64,000 nt of DNA, taken from the NCBI GenBank assembly GCA_963719485.1, contig OY970387.1:1922001-1986000 (forward strand), in the 5' to 3' direction. Both the position numbers and the translations under genes were made by a program. Below the pieces are notes generated by a model, which was given only the letters and a program-made list of their open reading frames with translations, ran no database searches and was not told the DNA's origin. Below are positions 32,519 through 41,981 of this stretch, piece by piece. The first letter of the stretch is position 1; every line of letters begins with the position of its first letter. The DNA is from Bog-473 sp963719485. Its GTDB lineage: Bacteria > Actinomycetota > Acidimicrobiia > Acidimicrobiales > RAAP-2.

Positions 32519-33433
32519 TTAGAGAATCTGCGGCACATTGTGGTGGTCTCGGCGCCATCGGCCTGGGGGCTGGCCATGGTGCCGTCGAAACGCCGCGGCG
32601 AAAGCGTACGACGAGGTGTACCCGGTGAGGTCGGCTATCTGAGCGAGGCTCACATCACTGCAACGCAGGTGGTCTCGGGCGATGGTCATGCGCCAGTCGG
32701 TGAGGTATTGCATCGGCGCTTGACCAAGAGCCGCTCGGAATGCTCGCGCGAATGCGGCCCGGGAGAGACCGCTCAAGGCAGCAAGCTCTGGAACGGTCCA
32801 CGGGCGGGCCGCCTCGCTGTGGATTGCCCGGAGAGCGGGATCTAGGCGCGCATCTGTCGAGGCTTGATACCAGCGTGGAGCTTGGGGACTCTGACGCAAC
32901 GAGGAGCGCAGGGCCTGGACCAGCACGACGTCGAGGAGTCGGTCGAGGACCGTCTGCTGACCGGGTGCCGAACTCGCCAATTCTCGGGACAGTAAGCCGA
33001 CGGCATCGTGAAGGGGATCGTCATCGGCTCTTGGCAGATGGAGTATCGGGGGAAGCGCATCGACCAGCTGCTTTCCGACATCGCCGGCGAACTGGTAAGC
33101 GCCGCAGAGAAACACGGTCGCGTCCTGGTCGCTGGCCCGCTCATCGTCCAATCGCCGAGCTCGGAATTCCTCATCGGTCAAACACACCGAAGCAGGGCTG
33201 TCAGCCACGCGGTGGTCGGGACCACCACGGACGAGCGCCACATCGCCGGGCAGAAGCTTGCAGGCAGCCCGTGGGTCGTCGAGCCAGAGCCAGGCGTGGC
33301 CCTGGACGACTGCATGGACGGCGAGTTGGATGGTGCCGGGCAGGCGGAGCCCCCAAGGAGGTCGTATGACCGACCGGGCGAAGACGCCGCCGGCGGCTCG
33401 GGCACGTATCAGGTGCTCCTGGAGCACATCCAT
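32519..33433 (-). CDS. AraC-family regulator with cupin sensor
   Basis: About 304 residues from the ATG whose complement ends at 33433; an ATG six codons upstream is the main alternative. The N-terminal half (about 1-180) is an AraC cupin ('SVIRPPWGLRLPGTIQLAVHAVVQGHAWL', 'LLPGDVALVRGGPDHRVAD'). The C-terminal half has two helix-turn-helix motifs of the HTH_18 type ('WTVPELAALSGLSRAAFARAFRAALGQAPMQYL', 'SLAQIADLTGYTSSYAFAAAFRRHHGQPPGRWR'). Related regulators answer aromatic or oxidative signals. It is convergent with paralogue A and divergent from the LuxR gene; its targets are probably adjacent. Confidence 0.87.
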   Translation of the reverse strand: MDVLQEHLIRARAAGGVFARSVIRPPWGLRLPGTIQLAVHAVVQGHAWLWLDDPRAACKLLPGDVALVRGGPDHRVADSPASVCLTDEEFRARRLDDERASDQDATVFLCGAYQFAGDVGKQLVDALPPILHLPRADDDPLHDAVGLLSRELASSAPGQQTVLDRLLDVVLVQALRSSLRQSPQAPRWYQASTDARLDPALRAIHSEAARPWTVPELAALSGLSRAAFARAFRAALGQAPMQYLTDWRMTIARDHLRCSDVSLAQIADLTGYTSSYAFAAAFRRHHGQPPGRWRRDHHNVPQIL

Positions 33434-33638
33434 TTTGAGAGTATCGCGCATGAATCGGAGTGCCAGACACATTGATGCGCTCTCTGCTGCGAGCAAGCCT
33501 TGTGGGATGGTCGAGACGAGCATGGGACCTTTTTGCACCCCTGGACAGACGAAACCGGGGGAAGGATCGCCAGTGGAATTCGTCCCGCGGGCTCCAACCG
33601 CGCCAGCTAAGACGACTGGCGCTTAAGGTCGCTCCGCG

Positions 33639-36479
33639 ATGGTTGGGAGCCGCTCTCTGCGCCTACGACGTGGGACTGGCCTCCTGGGCCGGGGCGAAGA
33701 ATGCGATGTCCTCGATGGGTTGGTGGAGGGGGTATGCCGAGGCGAGAGTCGAGTCTTGGTTGTACGCGGGGAGCCGGGTATCGGCAAGACAGCCCTGCTG
33801 AAGTACCTCGTGCAGCGGGCCTCGAAGTGCCAGGTGAGCCAGGCCGTGGGAGTCCAGTCGGAGATGGAATTGGCATTCGCAGGGTTGCATCAGCTGCTAA
33901 TGCCTCTGCTAGGTCGCATTGAGGACCTGCCGGCGTCTCAGCGTGACGCTCTCTCGACCGCGTTTGGGATCGGTCCGGGATCCGCGCCAGATCGCTTTCT
34001 GGTGTCACTCGCCGTCCTGAGCCTGCTGTCGGACGCGGCCGAGGTGCAGCCGTTGGTCTGTGTAGTGGATGACGAACAGTGGCTCGACCGCGCGTCGGTC
34101 GAAGTGCTCGAATTTGTAGCTCGTCGTCTTGGCGCAGAATCAGTCGGCTTGGTCTTTGCGGTTCGTGAGTCGAGCAATGAGTTGGCGGGACTGCCGAAAC
34201 TAACTATTGGAGGCCTACGTGAGGTCGACGCGAACGCATTGTTGGACTCAGTTCTCACTGGGCCAATGGATGTGAGAGTGCGTCACCGCATCGTCGCCGA
34301 AGCGCATGGCAACCCCCTGGCGCTGCTTGAGCTGCCGCGTTGCTTGACGCCTGCAGAGCTTCTCGGTGGTTTCGGGCTCCGCGCTGCTGCGCCGCTCGCC
34401 GGAAGACTAGAAGCAGCGTTTGAGCGACGGGTCGATTCTTTGCCCCCCGAATCACGACTTCTGCTGCTCATTGCAGCGGCCGAACCGGCGGGCGACCCGG
34501 TTCTGGTGTGGCGGGCCGCTGATCTGCTCGGAATCCCAAGTTGGGCCGCGACTCCAGTGGCCGAAGCTGGTCTGCTCGAATTCGGGTCGCACGTGCTCTT
34601 TCGCCACCCCATCGTGCGTACGGTCGCCTATTGGTCCGGGGTACTTCGGGAAAGACAGAGAGTGCACCAGGCACTCGCAGATGCAATCGACCCGGAGCTC
34701 TACCCAGAGTCGCGCGCCTGGCACCGGGCACAGGCCGCATCCGGACTCGACGAGGATGTGGCCTTGGAACTGGAGAGTGCCGCGGGGCGAGCCCGTGCAC
34801 GAGGGGGTTCGGCTGCAGCGGCAGCGCTTCTTGAGCGTTCCGCCATGCTGACATTCGACCAAACCCGCAGAGCCGAGCGCCTGTTGGCGGCCGCAAGAGC
34901 GACACGTGACGCTGGAGCACTCGAGGATGCGCTCAGTCTGCTCGCCCCCGTGGAGACTGGCCCACCTGATTCCCTCAGGATTGCAGAGGTAGAGCATCTT
35001 CGAGGTCAGATTGCACTGATGCAGCGACGGGGGGAAGACGCAGGTCGCCTGTTGCTGTCCGCAGCGGGACGTCTTACTCCGATTGACGCAGGATTGGCGC
35101 GCCAGACGCACTTGGAATCGCTCAGGGCCTCGATCTGGCAGGGTAACTCGCTGGAGGCAGCGAAGGCTGCCCGCGTCGCCCCAGCAGGACCACATGCGCA
35201 GCGCGACATCGATGTCCTGCTCGATGGCTTGTCGATCAGGTTGACGAAGGGACATGCAGCAGCAGCGCCTGTGCTAGCTGGAGCGGTCGAGGCCTTCTTA
35301 GGTCGTGACGCCGGCATCGATGAAGAAAGTCGCTGGCTCTGGATCGACGGTGCCAGCATCAGTGCCGACATTGCCCTCGATCTGTGGGATGCAGAGTCCT
35401 CGGAAAGGTTGGCCCGTCGCATGGAGCAGTATGTCCGCGAGGGCAGTTCACCCATGCGTCTGCAATTCGTTCTCGCGATCGTCGCCAACGCTGACCTTCT
35501 TGCTGGGAAATTGGATGAGGCGGCGATGATCGTCGACGAACATCACGTGATCGCCGAGGTAACCCGGACTGCACCGGTGGCGTACGTCGAAATGATGCTC
35601 GCTGCGTGGCGAGGCGACAAGGAGGTGGCGTCGAATCTGATCGGGATCAGCCTCCAACATGCCGAAAGGGGGAGCCTAGGCAGACTCACCACTCTTGCGA
35701 AGTATTCCACTGCGGTGCTCTACAACGGCCTTGGACAGTATGACGCCGCATGCGAAGCGGCCACCAAGGTGTTCGAGAATGACGAGTTGGGCATGGGACC
35801 GCTTGTGGTCCCGGAATTGGTCGAGGCGGCTTCCAGGATTGGCGCCACAGCACTCGTCCGATCCACTCACGACTGGGTACGCGAACGAGCACGAGAGTCG
35901 CCCTCTGATTGGGCGCTTGGTACCGAAGCCGGCGTTCGCGCGCTCTTGAGCGATGGCGAGGAAGCCGACAACCTATTTCGGGAGTCGATCAAGCGACTCG
36001 AGCGGACCTGCGTCCGCCCACAGGTAGCTCGCGCCCATCTGAGGTACGGCGAATGGCTGCGTCGAGAGCGTCGCCGAGTGGACGCACGGGTGCATTTGCG
36101 GCGTGCTCACGAGATGCTGGGTTCCATGGGCGTCGAGGCGTTTGCCGAGCGGGCCCGTCGTGAACTTCTAGCGACAGGTCAAACTGTCCAGAAGCGGTCT
36201 GTTCAGACGAGTAGCGAGTTGACTCCGCAAGAGGCTCAGATCGTGTCGCTGGCTCGACTGGGTTTATCGAATCCTGAGATCGGCACTCGACTCTTCATCA
36301 GTCCTCGCACGGTCCAGTACCACCTACACAAGGTCTTTCTGAAGCTTGACATCAGCGCTCGGGAGCAGCTCGACAGCATCTTGCCCGGTGACGACAACGC
36401 CGCCGTTTCGGCGCGACCTCCAACTCGCCACAGTGTTCAACAGGCGACTCGGCAGCCATGGGCCGACCCGCATAGGTGA
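33639..36479 (+). CDS. LAL-type (large LuxR) transcriptional regulator
   Basis: 946 residues, the size of large ATP-binding LuxR proteins. The N-terminal AAA/STAND module starts at 'LLGRGEECDVLDGLVEG' and has Walker A 'VRGEPGIGKTALLKYL' (about 43-58) and a Walker-B-like 'LVCVVDDEQWLDRAS' (about 140-154). A long helical TPR-like middle (about 350-850) follows. The C-terminal LuxR helix-turn-helix covers about 859-920 ('LTPQEAQIVSLARLGLSNPEIGTRLFISPRTVQYHLHKVFLKLDI'). Such proteins activate catabolic or secondary-metabolism genes after ligand and ATP binding. The start ATG 33639 lacks a clear ribosome-binding site. Confidence 0.9.
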   Translation: MVGSRSLRLRRGTGLLGRGEECDVLDGLVEGVCRGESRVLVVRGEPGIGKTALLKYLVQRASKCQVSQAVGVQSEMELAFAGLHQLLMPLLGRIEDLPASQRDALSTAFGIGPGSAPDRFLVSLAVLSLLSDAAEVQPLVCVVDDEQWLDRASVEVLEFVARRLGAESVGLVFAVRESSNELAGLPKLTIGGLREVDANALLDSVLTGPMDVRVRHRIVAEAHGNPLALLELPRCLTPAELLGGFGLRAAAPLAGRLEAAFERRVDSLPPESRLLLLIAAAEPAGDPVLVWRAADLLGIPSWAATPVAEAGLLEFGSHVLFRHPIVRTVAYWSGVLRERQRVHQALADAIDPELYPESRAWHRAQAASGLDEDVALELESAAGRARARGGSAAAAALLERSAMLTFDQTRRAERLLAAARATRDAGALEDALSLLAPVETGPPDSLRIAEVEHLRGQIALMQRRGEDAGRLLLSAAGRLTPIDAGLARQTHLESLRASIWQGNSLEAAKAARVAPAGPHAQRDIDVLLDGLSIRLTKGHAAAAPVLAGAVEAFLGRDAGIDEESRWLWIDGASISADIALDLWDAESSERLARRMEQYVREGSSPMRLQFVLAIVANADLLAGKLDEAAMIVDEHHVIAEVTRTAPVAYVEMMLAAWRGDKEVASNLIGISLQHAERGSLGRLTTLAKYSTAVLYNGLGQYDAACEAATKVFENDELGMGPLVVPELVEAASRIGATALVRSTHDWVRERARESPSDWALGTEAGVRALLSDGEEADNLFRESIKRLERTCVRPQVARAHLRYGEWLRRERRRVDARVHLRRAHEMLGSMGVEAFAERARRELLATGQTVQKRSVQTSSELTPQEAQIVSLARLGLSNPEIGTRLFISPRTVQYHLHKVFLKLDISAREQLDSILPGDDNAAVSARPPTRHSVQQATRQPWADPHR

Positions 36480-36810
36480 AAGCATTGAGTGGAGGTGGCA
36501 CCGAGGTCCCCCGCCCCCTCGACACCTGTCCCCAGAGCGCAGAGCGCTCGAGCCCCTGATACTCGGGTCGAATCCATGACCCGTTCGTGGTCGACCGATT
36601 TGTTCGAGCGGCTCATCGACGATGTCCGATTCGGTCCCGCCGCAGAAGTCCATAAAGCGTTCCCTCTCTGCCACGAGGTCGACGGTGAGAACACACTGGT
36701 CTTCGTTTGGCGCGCGCGGAGCGAAGCGGCTTGCGAAGACTGGCCAGTAGGTAGATGCGAACCGCCCCGAGTCCCCAAGAAAATGGAAGGAGGCCAAAGG
36801 GAGCTGTTGC
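36480..36810. other. 331-base intergenic stretch
   Basis: It lies between the LuxR gene and alpha/beta hydrolase paralogue B, both on the plus strand. A frame at 36576-36902 (+) has some coding-like segments ('LFERLIDDVRFGPAAEVH') but overlaps the hydrolase gene, has no recognised domain and is not called. A purine-rich GGAAGGAGG at about 36786-36794 could serve the downstream start. Confidence 0.35.
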
Positions 36811-37659
36811 GTGGGTGTGTCCAACAATTCAACGATCGAGCCGCACTTCCGGACAATCGATGGGCTCTCGATCCGCTTTGCAGAGAGCCAGAGTCGGGGT
36901 GACGACGCACTGCTGTTATGCCCGTGGCCGGAGAGTCTCTTTGCCTTCGACCAGATGTGGGGGCGACTCGCAGAACAAGCGCACCTGGTGGCGATCGATC
37001 TCCCAGGTTTTGGTCACTCGGAGCGCAGGAATGCCCTTTTGTCTCCCAAGGCGATGGGCGAGTTCATTGCACGGGCGGCTGACGCATTTGAGCTCGAGGA
37101 GCCGCACGTGGTGGGACCTGACATTGGCACGGGGGCATTGCTTTTAGGCGCAGCTCTCCAGCCGGAGCGCTGGCGCAGCCTGGTTGTGGGAGGTGGGGCG
37201 GCGGCGTACCCACTGCAGCTGGGTCCTCCGCTGACGGAGTGGGTCGGAGCACCAGACGTCGAAGAGCTGAAAAAGGTTGACCCCCGCCAACTGGTAGCGG
37301 GCGCACTCAGTGCGATGGAGCACTACGAGATCCCTCCGGACATCCGAGAGGACTACCTCTCAGCTTACGAGGGGGACCGCTTCGTGGAGTCCATGCGCTT
37401 CATACGCGCGTACCCGACTGATCTTGCCCTCCTCCGCGACCTCCTCCCACAGGTGAGAACGCCAGTGCAGATCATCGCCGGCGGAAGCGACTCTGCCGTG
37501 CCAAGGAGCAATGCCGAGTTTCTCCATGAGCGCATCCAGAACAGCAAGTTGGACTTCATCGATGCTGGGCACTTCGTTTGGGAAGACGCGGCCGACGAGT
37601 ACGCATCCCTCGTTGCCAGCTGGTGGGACGGGGGCTTCAGCACCTTCAGTTCTGCTTAA
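36811..37659 (+). CDS. alpha/beta hydrolase with Asp nucleophile, paralogue B
   Basis: 282 residues, GTG start 36811 (GTG 36817 also possible). Same plan as paralogue A: 'LVAIDLPGFGHSERRNALLSPKAMGEF', nucleophile elbow 'VVGPDIGTGALLL' with Asp (about 99-111), acid region 'IIAGGSDSAVPRSNAEFLHERI' and the His of 'LDFIDAGHFVWEDA'. Most of the length aligns without gaps. It heads a likely operon with the ABM-like protein (35 bases later) and the metallo-beta-lactamase-fold enzyme. Dehalogenase, epoxide hydrolase or C-C hydrolase activity are all possible. Confidence 0.85.
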   Translation: MGVSNNSTIEPHFRTIDGLSIRFAESQSRGDDALLLCPWPESLFAFDQMWGRLAEQAHLVAIDLPGFGHSERRNALLSPKAMGEFIARAADAFELEEPHVVGPDIGTGALLLGAALQPERWRSLVVGGGAAAYPLQLGPPLTEWVGAPDVEELKKVDPRQLVAGALSAMEHYEIPPDIREDYLSAYEGDRFVESMRFIRAYPTDLALLRDLLPQVRTPVQIIAGGSDSAVPRSNAEFLHERIQNSKLDFIDAGHFVWEDAADEYASLVASWWDGGFSTFSSA

Positions 37660-37694
37660 TCGCCCGGACCGGGCTCTTAGAGAAGGAGAGAAAC

Positions 37695-37970
37695 ATGGCA
37701 GTCGCTGTCGTTATCGACGTTCCCAATGGCAACCAGCAGTTCTACGACCAGGTCCTCCCAACGTTGTTTCCGGATGGAACGATCCCGGATGGGTGGGTCA
37801 TACACATCGCCGGTCCGACCGACGCCGGGTGGCGGATCGTGAATGTGGTCCCGTCCCAAGAGGCGTTCGAAGCCTTTGCCGCTGAGAAGCTTGGCCCGAC
37901 ACTCCAGCAAGTTGAAGGCGTGAAGCCGACGATGACGTTCTTCCCTGTCTACAAGATCATCGAAGCGTGA
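37695..37970 (+). CDS. dimeric alpha/beta-barrel (ABM-like) small protein
   Basis: 91 residues from ATG 37695, behind AGAAGGAGAGAAAC; an upstream in-frame extension lies in the hydrolase gene. The pattern is a ferredoxin-like alpha+beta dimer: 'MAVAVVIDVPNGNQQFYDQVLPTLF', 'GWVIHIAGPTDAGWRIVNVVPSQEAFEAFAAEKLGPTLQQV' and a final strand 'PTMTFFPVYKII'. Such proteins act as small monooxygenases, isomerases or subunit caps. Genes of this kind are common next to hydrolases, and its tight spacing here suggests it works with them. Confidence 0.7.
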   Translation: MAVAVVIDVPNGNQQFYDQVLPTLFPDGTIPDGWVIHIAGPTDAGWRIVNVVPSQEAFEAFAAEKLGPTLQQVEGVKPTMTFFPVYKIIEA

Positions 37971-38041
37971 ACGTTCCCCTCTCCTCGTCGAGAAGGGCCG
38001 TCATTCCTCCACTATTGAGTCCGAATCGCTAAGGAGATGGC

Positions 38042-38893
38042 ATGGTCATTCGCTTGTCAGTAGACGTCCTAAACAGTGGCTATAAGCCGATCCCCGGGGG
38101 CCCGGGGTGGGACCCGAATCAGCAGGCCACATGGCCGGCGCGGACGGCGACGTTGATCGCGGGCAACCGTGATGCAATTCTGGTTGACGCATTCCTCACT
38201 AAGTCCGAGGGCTTGGAGTTGGCCGACTGGGTGAAGGAGTCCGGGAAGAGTCCATCCTTGGTATTCATTACGCACGGCCACGGAGACCATTTTTTCGGAG
38301 CCGGTCCAACACTGGCTGCCTTCCCTGATGCGCAGCTCGCATCGATGCCCGAGGTGGTGGAAGAGGCGGCGGCTCAGGTGGTCCCAGAAGGTGTGGCTGT
38401 GTGGAATTCTTGGTTCGCGGGGCAGTTCGACGAGAATGCCACCGTACCTTCTGCCCTGCGGTCCGCTGATCTCGAGATCGATGGACGCGAGGTCCGGGTG
38501 AGCCTTGCCGGACAGGGCGACGGCGTGCTTGGGGCCGTTCTCCATGTGCCGGATATCGAACTGGTGTGTTCTGGCGATATTTTGTACAACAACATCCACA
38601 TGTGGTTGTGGAATTCCACGCCCGAGAGCCGTTCGGCCTGGCTCGCTTCCATGGACGCAGTGGCCTTACTCAAGCCGAAAACGATCATCACGGGACACAA
38701 GGATCCCGCCGCACCCGACGATGATGCACGGCGGATCCTGGATCAGTCCCGTAGGTACATCGAAGATTTTGAGAAGGCGCTGGCCAATGCAAGCTCCGCG
38801 CCAGAGGTGATCAGTTCCATGATGGAGAAGTACGCGTCGTACGGCAACCCGTACACATTGTTCGCCGCGGCCTGGTCCCAGTTCGGTTCATAG
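38042..38893 (+). CDS. metallo-beta-lactamase-fold hydrolase
   Basis: 283 residues from ATG 38042 with TAAGGAGATGGC. The zinc motif 'VFITHGHGDHFFG' (about 78-90) gives HxHxDH; 'LVCSGDILYNNIHMW' (about 177-191) supplies the bridging Asp and 'TIITGHKDPA' (about 219-228) the last His. The fold covers beta-lactamases, lactonases, glyoxalase II and thioesterases. The pattern fits the Vmh/quinohemoprotein-associated branch of environmental bacteria, with unknown substrate. It closes the operon started by paralogue B. Confidence 0.87.
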   Translation: MVIRLSVDVLNSGYKPIPGGPGWDPNQQATWPARTATLIAGNRDAILVDAFLTKSEGLELADWVKESGKSPSLVFITHGHGDHFFGAGPTLAAFPDAQLASMPEVVEEAAAQVVPEGVAVWNSWFAGQFDENATVPSALRSADLEIDGREVRVSLAGQGDGVLGAVLHVPDIELVCSGDILYNNIHMWLWNSTPESRSAWLASMDAVALLKPKTIITGHKDPAAPDDDARRILDQSRRYIEDFEKALANASSAPEVISSMMEKYASYGNPYTLFAAAWSQFGS

Positions 38894-38992
38894 AGATCAA
38901 CAAGACGAAGTGCGGCTTGCGATTCACTGGAGTCGACGCAGTCTCGCTGAATTGCCGGTCAACGTCTCTAGACTTCAGCTAGTTGTTGGCGG

Positions 38993-39580
38993 TCAACCTG
39001 GTTTCGTTCTGTGGCCGCTATTGCGAGGCGAGTGCGAGCGGCGACGCGATACGGGAAGCTCGGCGTCAACCTGGTCAGCAAGGTCACACGGGCTTTCGAC
39101 AGGGTCGAGCGCGTCGAGTCGAGTGGCGAGCAACCGAACCTGGGCGCGGAATGATTCGCAAGCCGCCGTTTCGAGGGGTGCGAGGAGCTGGGCTTCAGCA
39201 GCTCGGAGGCGCTCATCGAGCTCCCTGAGAACGTCAGAACCGTGTCGGGTGGCGACAATTCTGCGCGCTCGCCGATCGGCCGGGTCAGGACGGCGTTCGA
39301 TCATGTTCGCCGCCTCGAGGTCGTCGAGGAGGTAGGTCATGACGGTGCGATCGATGCCGAGGTGCTGGGCGAGTGCGAGCTGGCTCCCAACAGCGCCTTG
39401 GGCGGCCGCAGAAAGCACCTGGTAGCCCCGTGGCCCGCCGGGAAGGCCGGCAACGGCGCCGTGAGCGGCTGCGACATAGGCACGAAACACGGTGCCCAGG
39501 CCCCAACCGAGGTCGTCTGCCAAGGCGTCGCCGCAACCACCGACGTCCCCGATTTCGCCTCTACCAGGGGCCTCATCCAC
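38993..39580 (-). CDS. MarR-family transcriptional regulator
   Basis: About 195 residues if the GTG (complement of 39578-39580) is used; a longer frame to 39634 would place the start inside an inverted repeat, so it is not preferred. The winged helix is at about 60-120: 'RGYQVLSAAAQGAVGSQLALAQHLGIDRTVMTYLLDDLEAANMIERRPDPADRRARRIVATRHG'. The C-terminal tail (about 165-195) is longer and more basic than usual. It is divergent from the FAD oxidoreductase gene, so it probably controls that enzyme and itself. Confidence 0.82.
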   Translation of the reverse strand: MDEAPGRGEIGDVGGCGDALADDLGWGLGTVFRAYVAAAHGAVAGLPGGPRGYQVLSAAAQGAVGSQLALAQHLGIDRTVMTYLLDDLEAANMIERRPDPADRRARRIVATRHGSDVLRELDERLRAAEAQLLAPLETAACESFRAQVRLLATRLDALDPVESPCDLADQVDAELPVSRRRSHSPRNSGHRTKPG

Positions 39581-39619
39581 CTCTACATCATACGCCCCCA
39601 AGGTCGGAAGCGTTGCAAT

Positions 39620-39664
39620 ACAGATACTCTTCAAATATGATGATCTGTCTTACATAGTATCTGT
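39620..39664. promoter_or_regulatory. inverted repeat ACAGATACT...AGTATCTGT in marR/oxidoreductase divergent region
   Basis: Perfect nine-base arms at 39620-39628 and 39656-39664 are separated by 27 bases, in the gap between the divergent marR and FAD oxidoreductase genes. The two half sites could each be bound by the MarR dimer or define a looped region. The right arm overlaps a CATAGT half site (39653-39658) without its partner, so this is not counted as a seventh family member. Confidence 0.4.
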
Positions 39665-39686
39665 CCGAGATGACACGAGGAGCGAT

Positions 39687-40810
39687 GTGGAGAACGACGT
39701 GACAAGAAAACGGACAGGAAACCCGACGGTTGTCGTGGTCGGTGGCGGCTATGGGGGCATCGCGGTGGCCAAGGCGCTGGACGAGACGCACGACGTCGTG
39801 CTCGTCGAGCCGAAGGACGCCTTCATGCACAACATCGCCGCCCTCAGAGCGCTGGTGGATCCGTCTTGGATCCCGAAGATCTTTCTCCCCTACACAGGGC
39901 TGCTCACGAATGGCCGAGTCGTCCGCGACCGTGCTGTTGTGGTCGACCCCCATCGGGTGGTGACGGCGTCGGGAGAGGAAATCTGGGCTGACTACATCGT
40001 GGTGGCCACCGGGTCGAGGTATCCCTTCCCGGCCAAAACGGACCTCGAAGACGCCCACCATGCACAGGAGCAGATTCGCCGAACGCACGACGCGCTCACG
40101 CAGGCCGGCCGGGTACTCCTGGTAGGTGCTGGCCCAGTCGGCATCGAACTCGCCGGAGAGATCCGCCACGCGTGGCCAGAGAAGTCGATCGTCCTGCTCG
40201 ACACCTCCGACGAGATTCTCGGTGGTCCATACAACCCCGAACTCAAGGCCGAACTCCGACGACAGCTGGTCGAGGTCCGCGTCGAGCTGATCCTGGGCAG
40301 CCCACTGCGCCAGCCACCGCCGACTGATCCTGGGCAACTGGAGACCTTCACGGTGACCACGGAAGCTGGGACGGAGGTCACTGTCGACATCTGGTTCCGC
40401 TGCTACGGCGTCGTGCCCAACAGCGACTATCTCGGAGACGACCTGGCAGTGGCTCGCCACTCGGACGGGTTTCTCGAGGTCGGTCCCACTCTCCAAGTCA
40501 CAGGACAGACAACGGTGTTCGCCGTCGGGGACGTCTCCACCGCCGACGCCAAAATGGCGGGCTTCGCCGCGCGCCAAGCCACCACCGTGGCGGAGAACAT
40601 CGCAGCCCTCAGTCGAGCAGGATCCCTCAACAACTACGAGTCCATGGGTGTCGCTATCGCCGTGCCAATCGGACCCAGGGGCGGCGCGGGTCAATTCCCG
40701 GAGAGGACGAAATCGTGGGGAGCGAGATAATCGCCGAGGTCAAAGGCCGAGACCTGATGGTCGACCGCTTTAGCGAACTCTTCGGACTTGCTGCCTCCAC
40801 GACGTCGTGA
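39687..40810 (+). pseudogene. FAD/NAD(P) pyridine-nucleotide oxidoreductase, C-terminus frameshifted
   Basis: About 374 residues if repaired. The first frame runs from GTG 39687 (behind ACGAGGAG) to 40730: FAD motif 'TVVVVGGGYGGIAVAKAL' (about 11-28), NAD motif 'GRVLLVGAGPVGIELAGEI' (about 145-163) and 'QTTVFAVGDVSTADAKMAGFAARQA' (about 270-300), as in NDH-2/AIFM2-type oxidoreductases. It then ends in an unrelated tail. The frame ending at 40810 continues the expected C-terminus, 'GEDEIVGSEIIAEVKG' then 'RDLMVDRFSELFG'. The switch is at 40697-40700, where CCC stands in place of a likely CCCC run. Lesion or sequence error cannot be separated here. Confidence 0.75.
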
Positions 40811-40871
40811 CCGACCAGACGCAATCAGATCCTTTCACTGGGCCTGGCTCACACCGAAGAGAGGTAACGCA

Positions 40872-41981
40872 ATGACCATCCAAAGCATTGAATTCGGCTT
40901 GGATTCCTTCGCTCCGATTAGCGTCGACGAGTCTGGTCGAGAAATCAGCGGCGACCTAGTTATTCGCAACACTGTCGAGGAGGCGGTTCTCGCCGACTCC
41001 GTCGGGATCGATTCCTTCAATATCGCTGAGCATTACCGACGGGACATGATGGATTCCGCTGGGCACGTGATCCTTGCTGCGATCGCGGGTCGTACCGAGC
41101 GCATCCGGCTCGGAACTTCCGTGACTGTATTGAGTACACAGGATCCTGTTCGGGTTTACACCCAGTTCGCCACCCTCGACGCAGTTTCGGACGGCCACGC
41201 GCAACTCATCGTCGGTCGCGGTTCGCTAACGGAGTCGTTCCCGCTCTTCGGCTTCGATCTCAGCGACTACGAGGAGCTCTTCGAAGAGAATCTCGATCTC
41301 CTCATGCGTCTCTTCCGCGACCAACCCGTTACCTGGTCAGGCAAGTTCCGCTCTCCTCTCACGGATCAGTATCTCAGCCCGCCTCTTCCAGAAGGGCATT
41401 TACCTACCTGGGTCGGAGTTGGCGGCAGTCCGCAGTCGGTGATCCGGGCTGCTCGTTTCGGACTACCGCTCATGCTCGCTGTTATTGGCGGCCCTCCAAT
41501 TCGCTTTGCACCATTGGTCGAGCTCTACACCCGCGCACTGGAGAAGTACGGATATCCCCAGCTTGGAATCGGCATGCATTCTCACGGTTTCATCGCCAGG
41601 ACCGACCAGGAGGCCGTGGATATCCAGTACCCGCATTGGGCTCACATCTTCGAGACCGCAGCAACGGAACGAGGATGGGCCCATCCGACGATGGAGCGAT
41701 TTCAGACTGAGATCGCGGAGGGGTCTTTGTATCTCGGGTCGCCGGAGTCTGTTGCGACGAAGATCGCGTGGGTTATCCGGCTCCTTGGGCTCAGCCGTTT
41801 CGACTTGGCCTACGCGACCGGGCGCGTTCCGCACGAGCACAAGATGGAAACCATCGAGCTCTACGGACGGGAGGTAATTCCGCGGGTCCGAGAAATACTC
41901 GCAGAGCCGGCTATTGAGCCGGACTCGCCCACCCCAAGCCCAGCGGCAGCGAACCATGAGTCTTCCAATGTCTCCCGATGA
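40872..41981 (+). CDS. LLM-class (luciferase-like) flavin-dependent oxidoreductase
   Basis: 369 residues from ATG 40872 with AGAGAGGTAACGCA. The luciferase-like TIM barrel shows 'IEFGLDSFAPISVDESG', 'VEEAVLADSVGIDSFNIAEHYRR', 'AAIAGRTERIRLGTSVTVLSTQDPVRVYTQFATLDAVSDGHAQLIVGRGS' and 'LFEENLDLLMRLF'. LLM proteins use FMN or F420. The next gene looks like an F420 reductase, which makes F420 a reasonable cofactor. The final 25 residues are a disordered Pro/Ala/Ser tail that overlaps the next gene by 26 bases. Confidence 0.88.
   Translation: MTIQSIEFGLDSFAPISVDESGREISGDLVIRNTVEEAVLADSVGIDSFNIAEHYRRDMMDSAGHVILAAIAGRTERIRLGTSVTVLSTQDPVRVYTQFATLDAVSDGHAQLIVGRGSLTESFPLFGFDLSDYEELFEENLDLLMRLFRDQPVTWSGKFRSPLTDQYLSPPLPEGHLPTWVGVGGSPQSVIRAARFGLPLMLAVIGGPPIRFAPLVELYTRALEKYGYPQLGIGMHSHGFIARTDQEAVDIQYPHWAHIFETAATERGWAHPTMERFQTEIAEGSLYLGSPESVATKIAWVIRLLGLSRFDLAYATGRVPHEHKMETIELYGREVIPRVREILAEPAIEPDSPTPSPAAANHESSNVSR

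Noticed and set aside
36576..36902. Plus-strand frame between the LuxR gene and hydrolase B
   Set aside because: It overlaps the hydrolase start by about 90 bases, lacks a recognised domain and a ribosome-binding site.
39653..39668. A seventh CATAGT operator copy
   Set aside because: Only the left half is present; the right half position reads GTCCGA.
39588..40694. 368-codon minus-strand frame opposite the FAD oxidoreductase
   Set aside because: Antisense shadow; the plus strand has both nucleotide-binding motifs.
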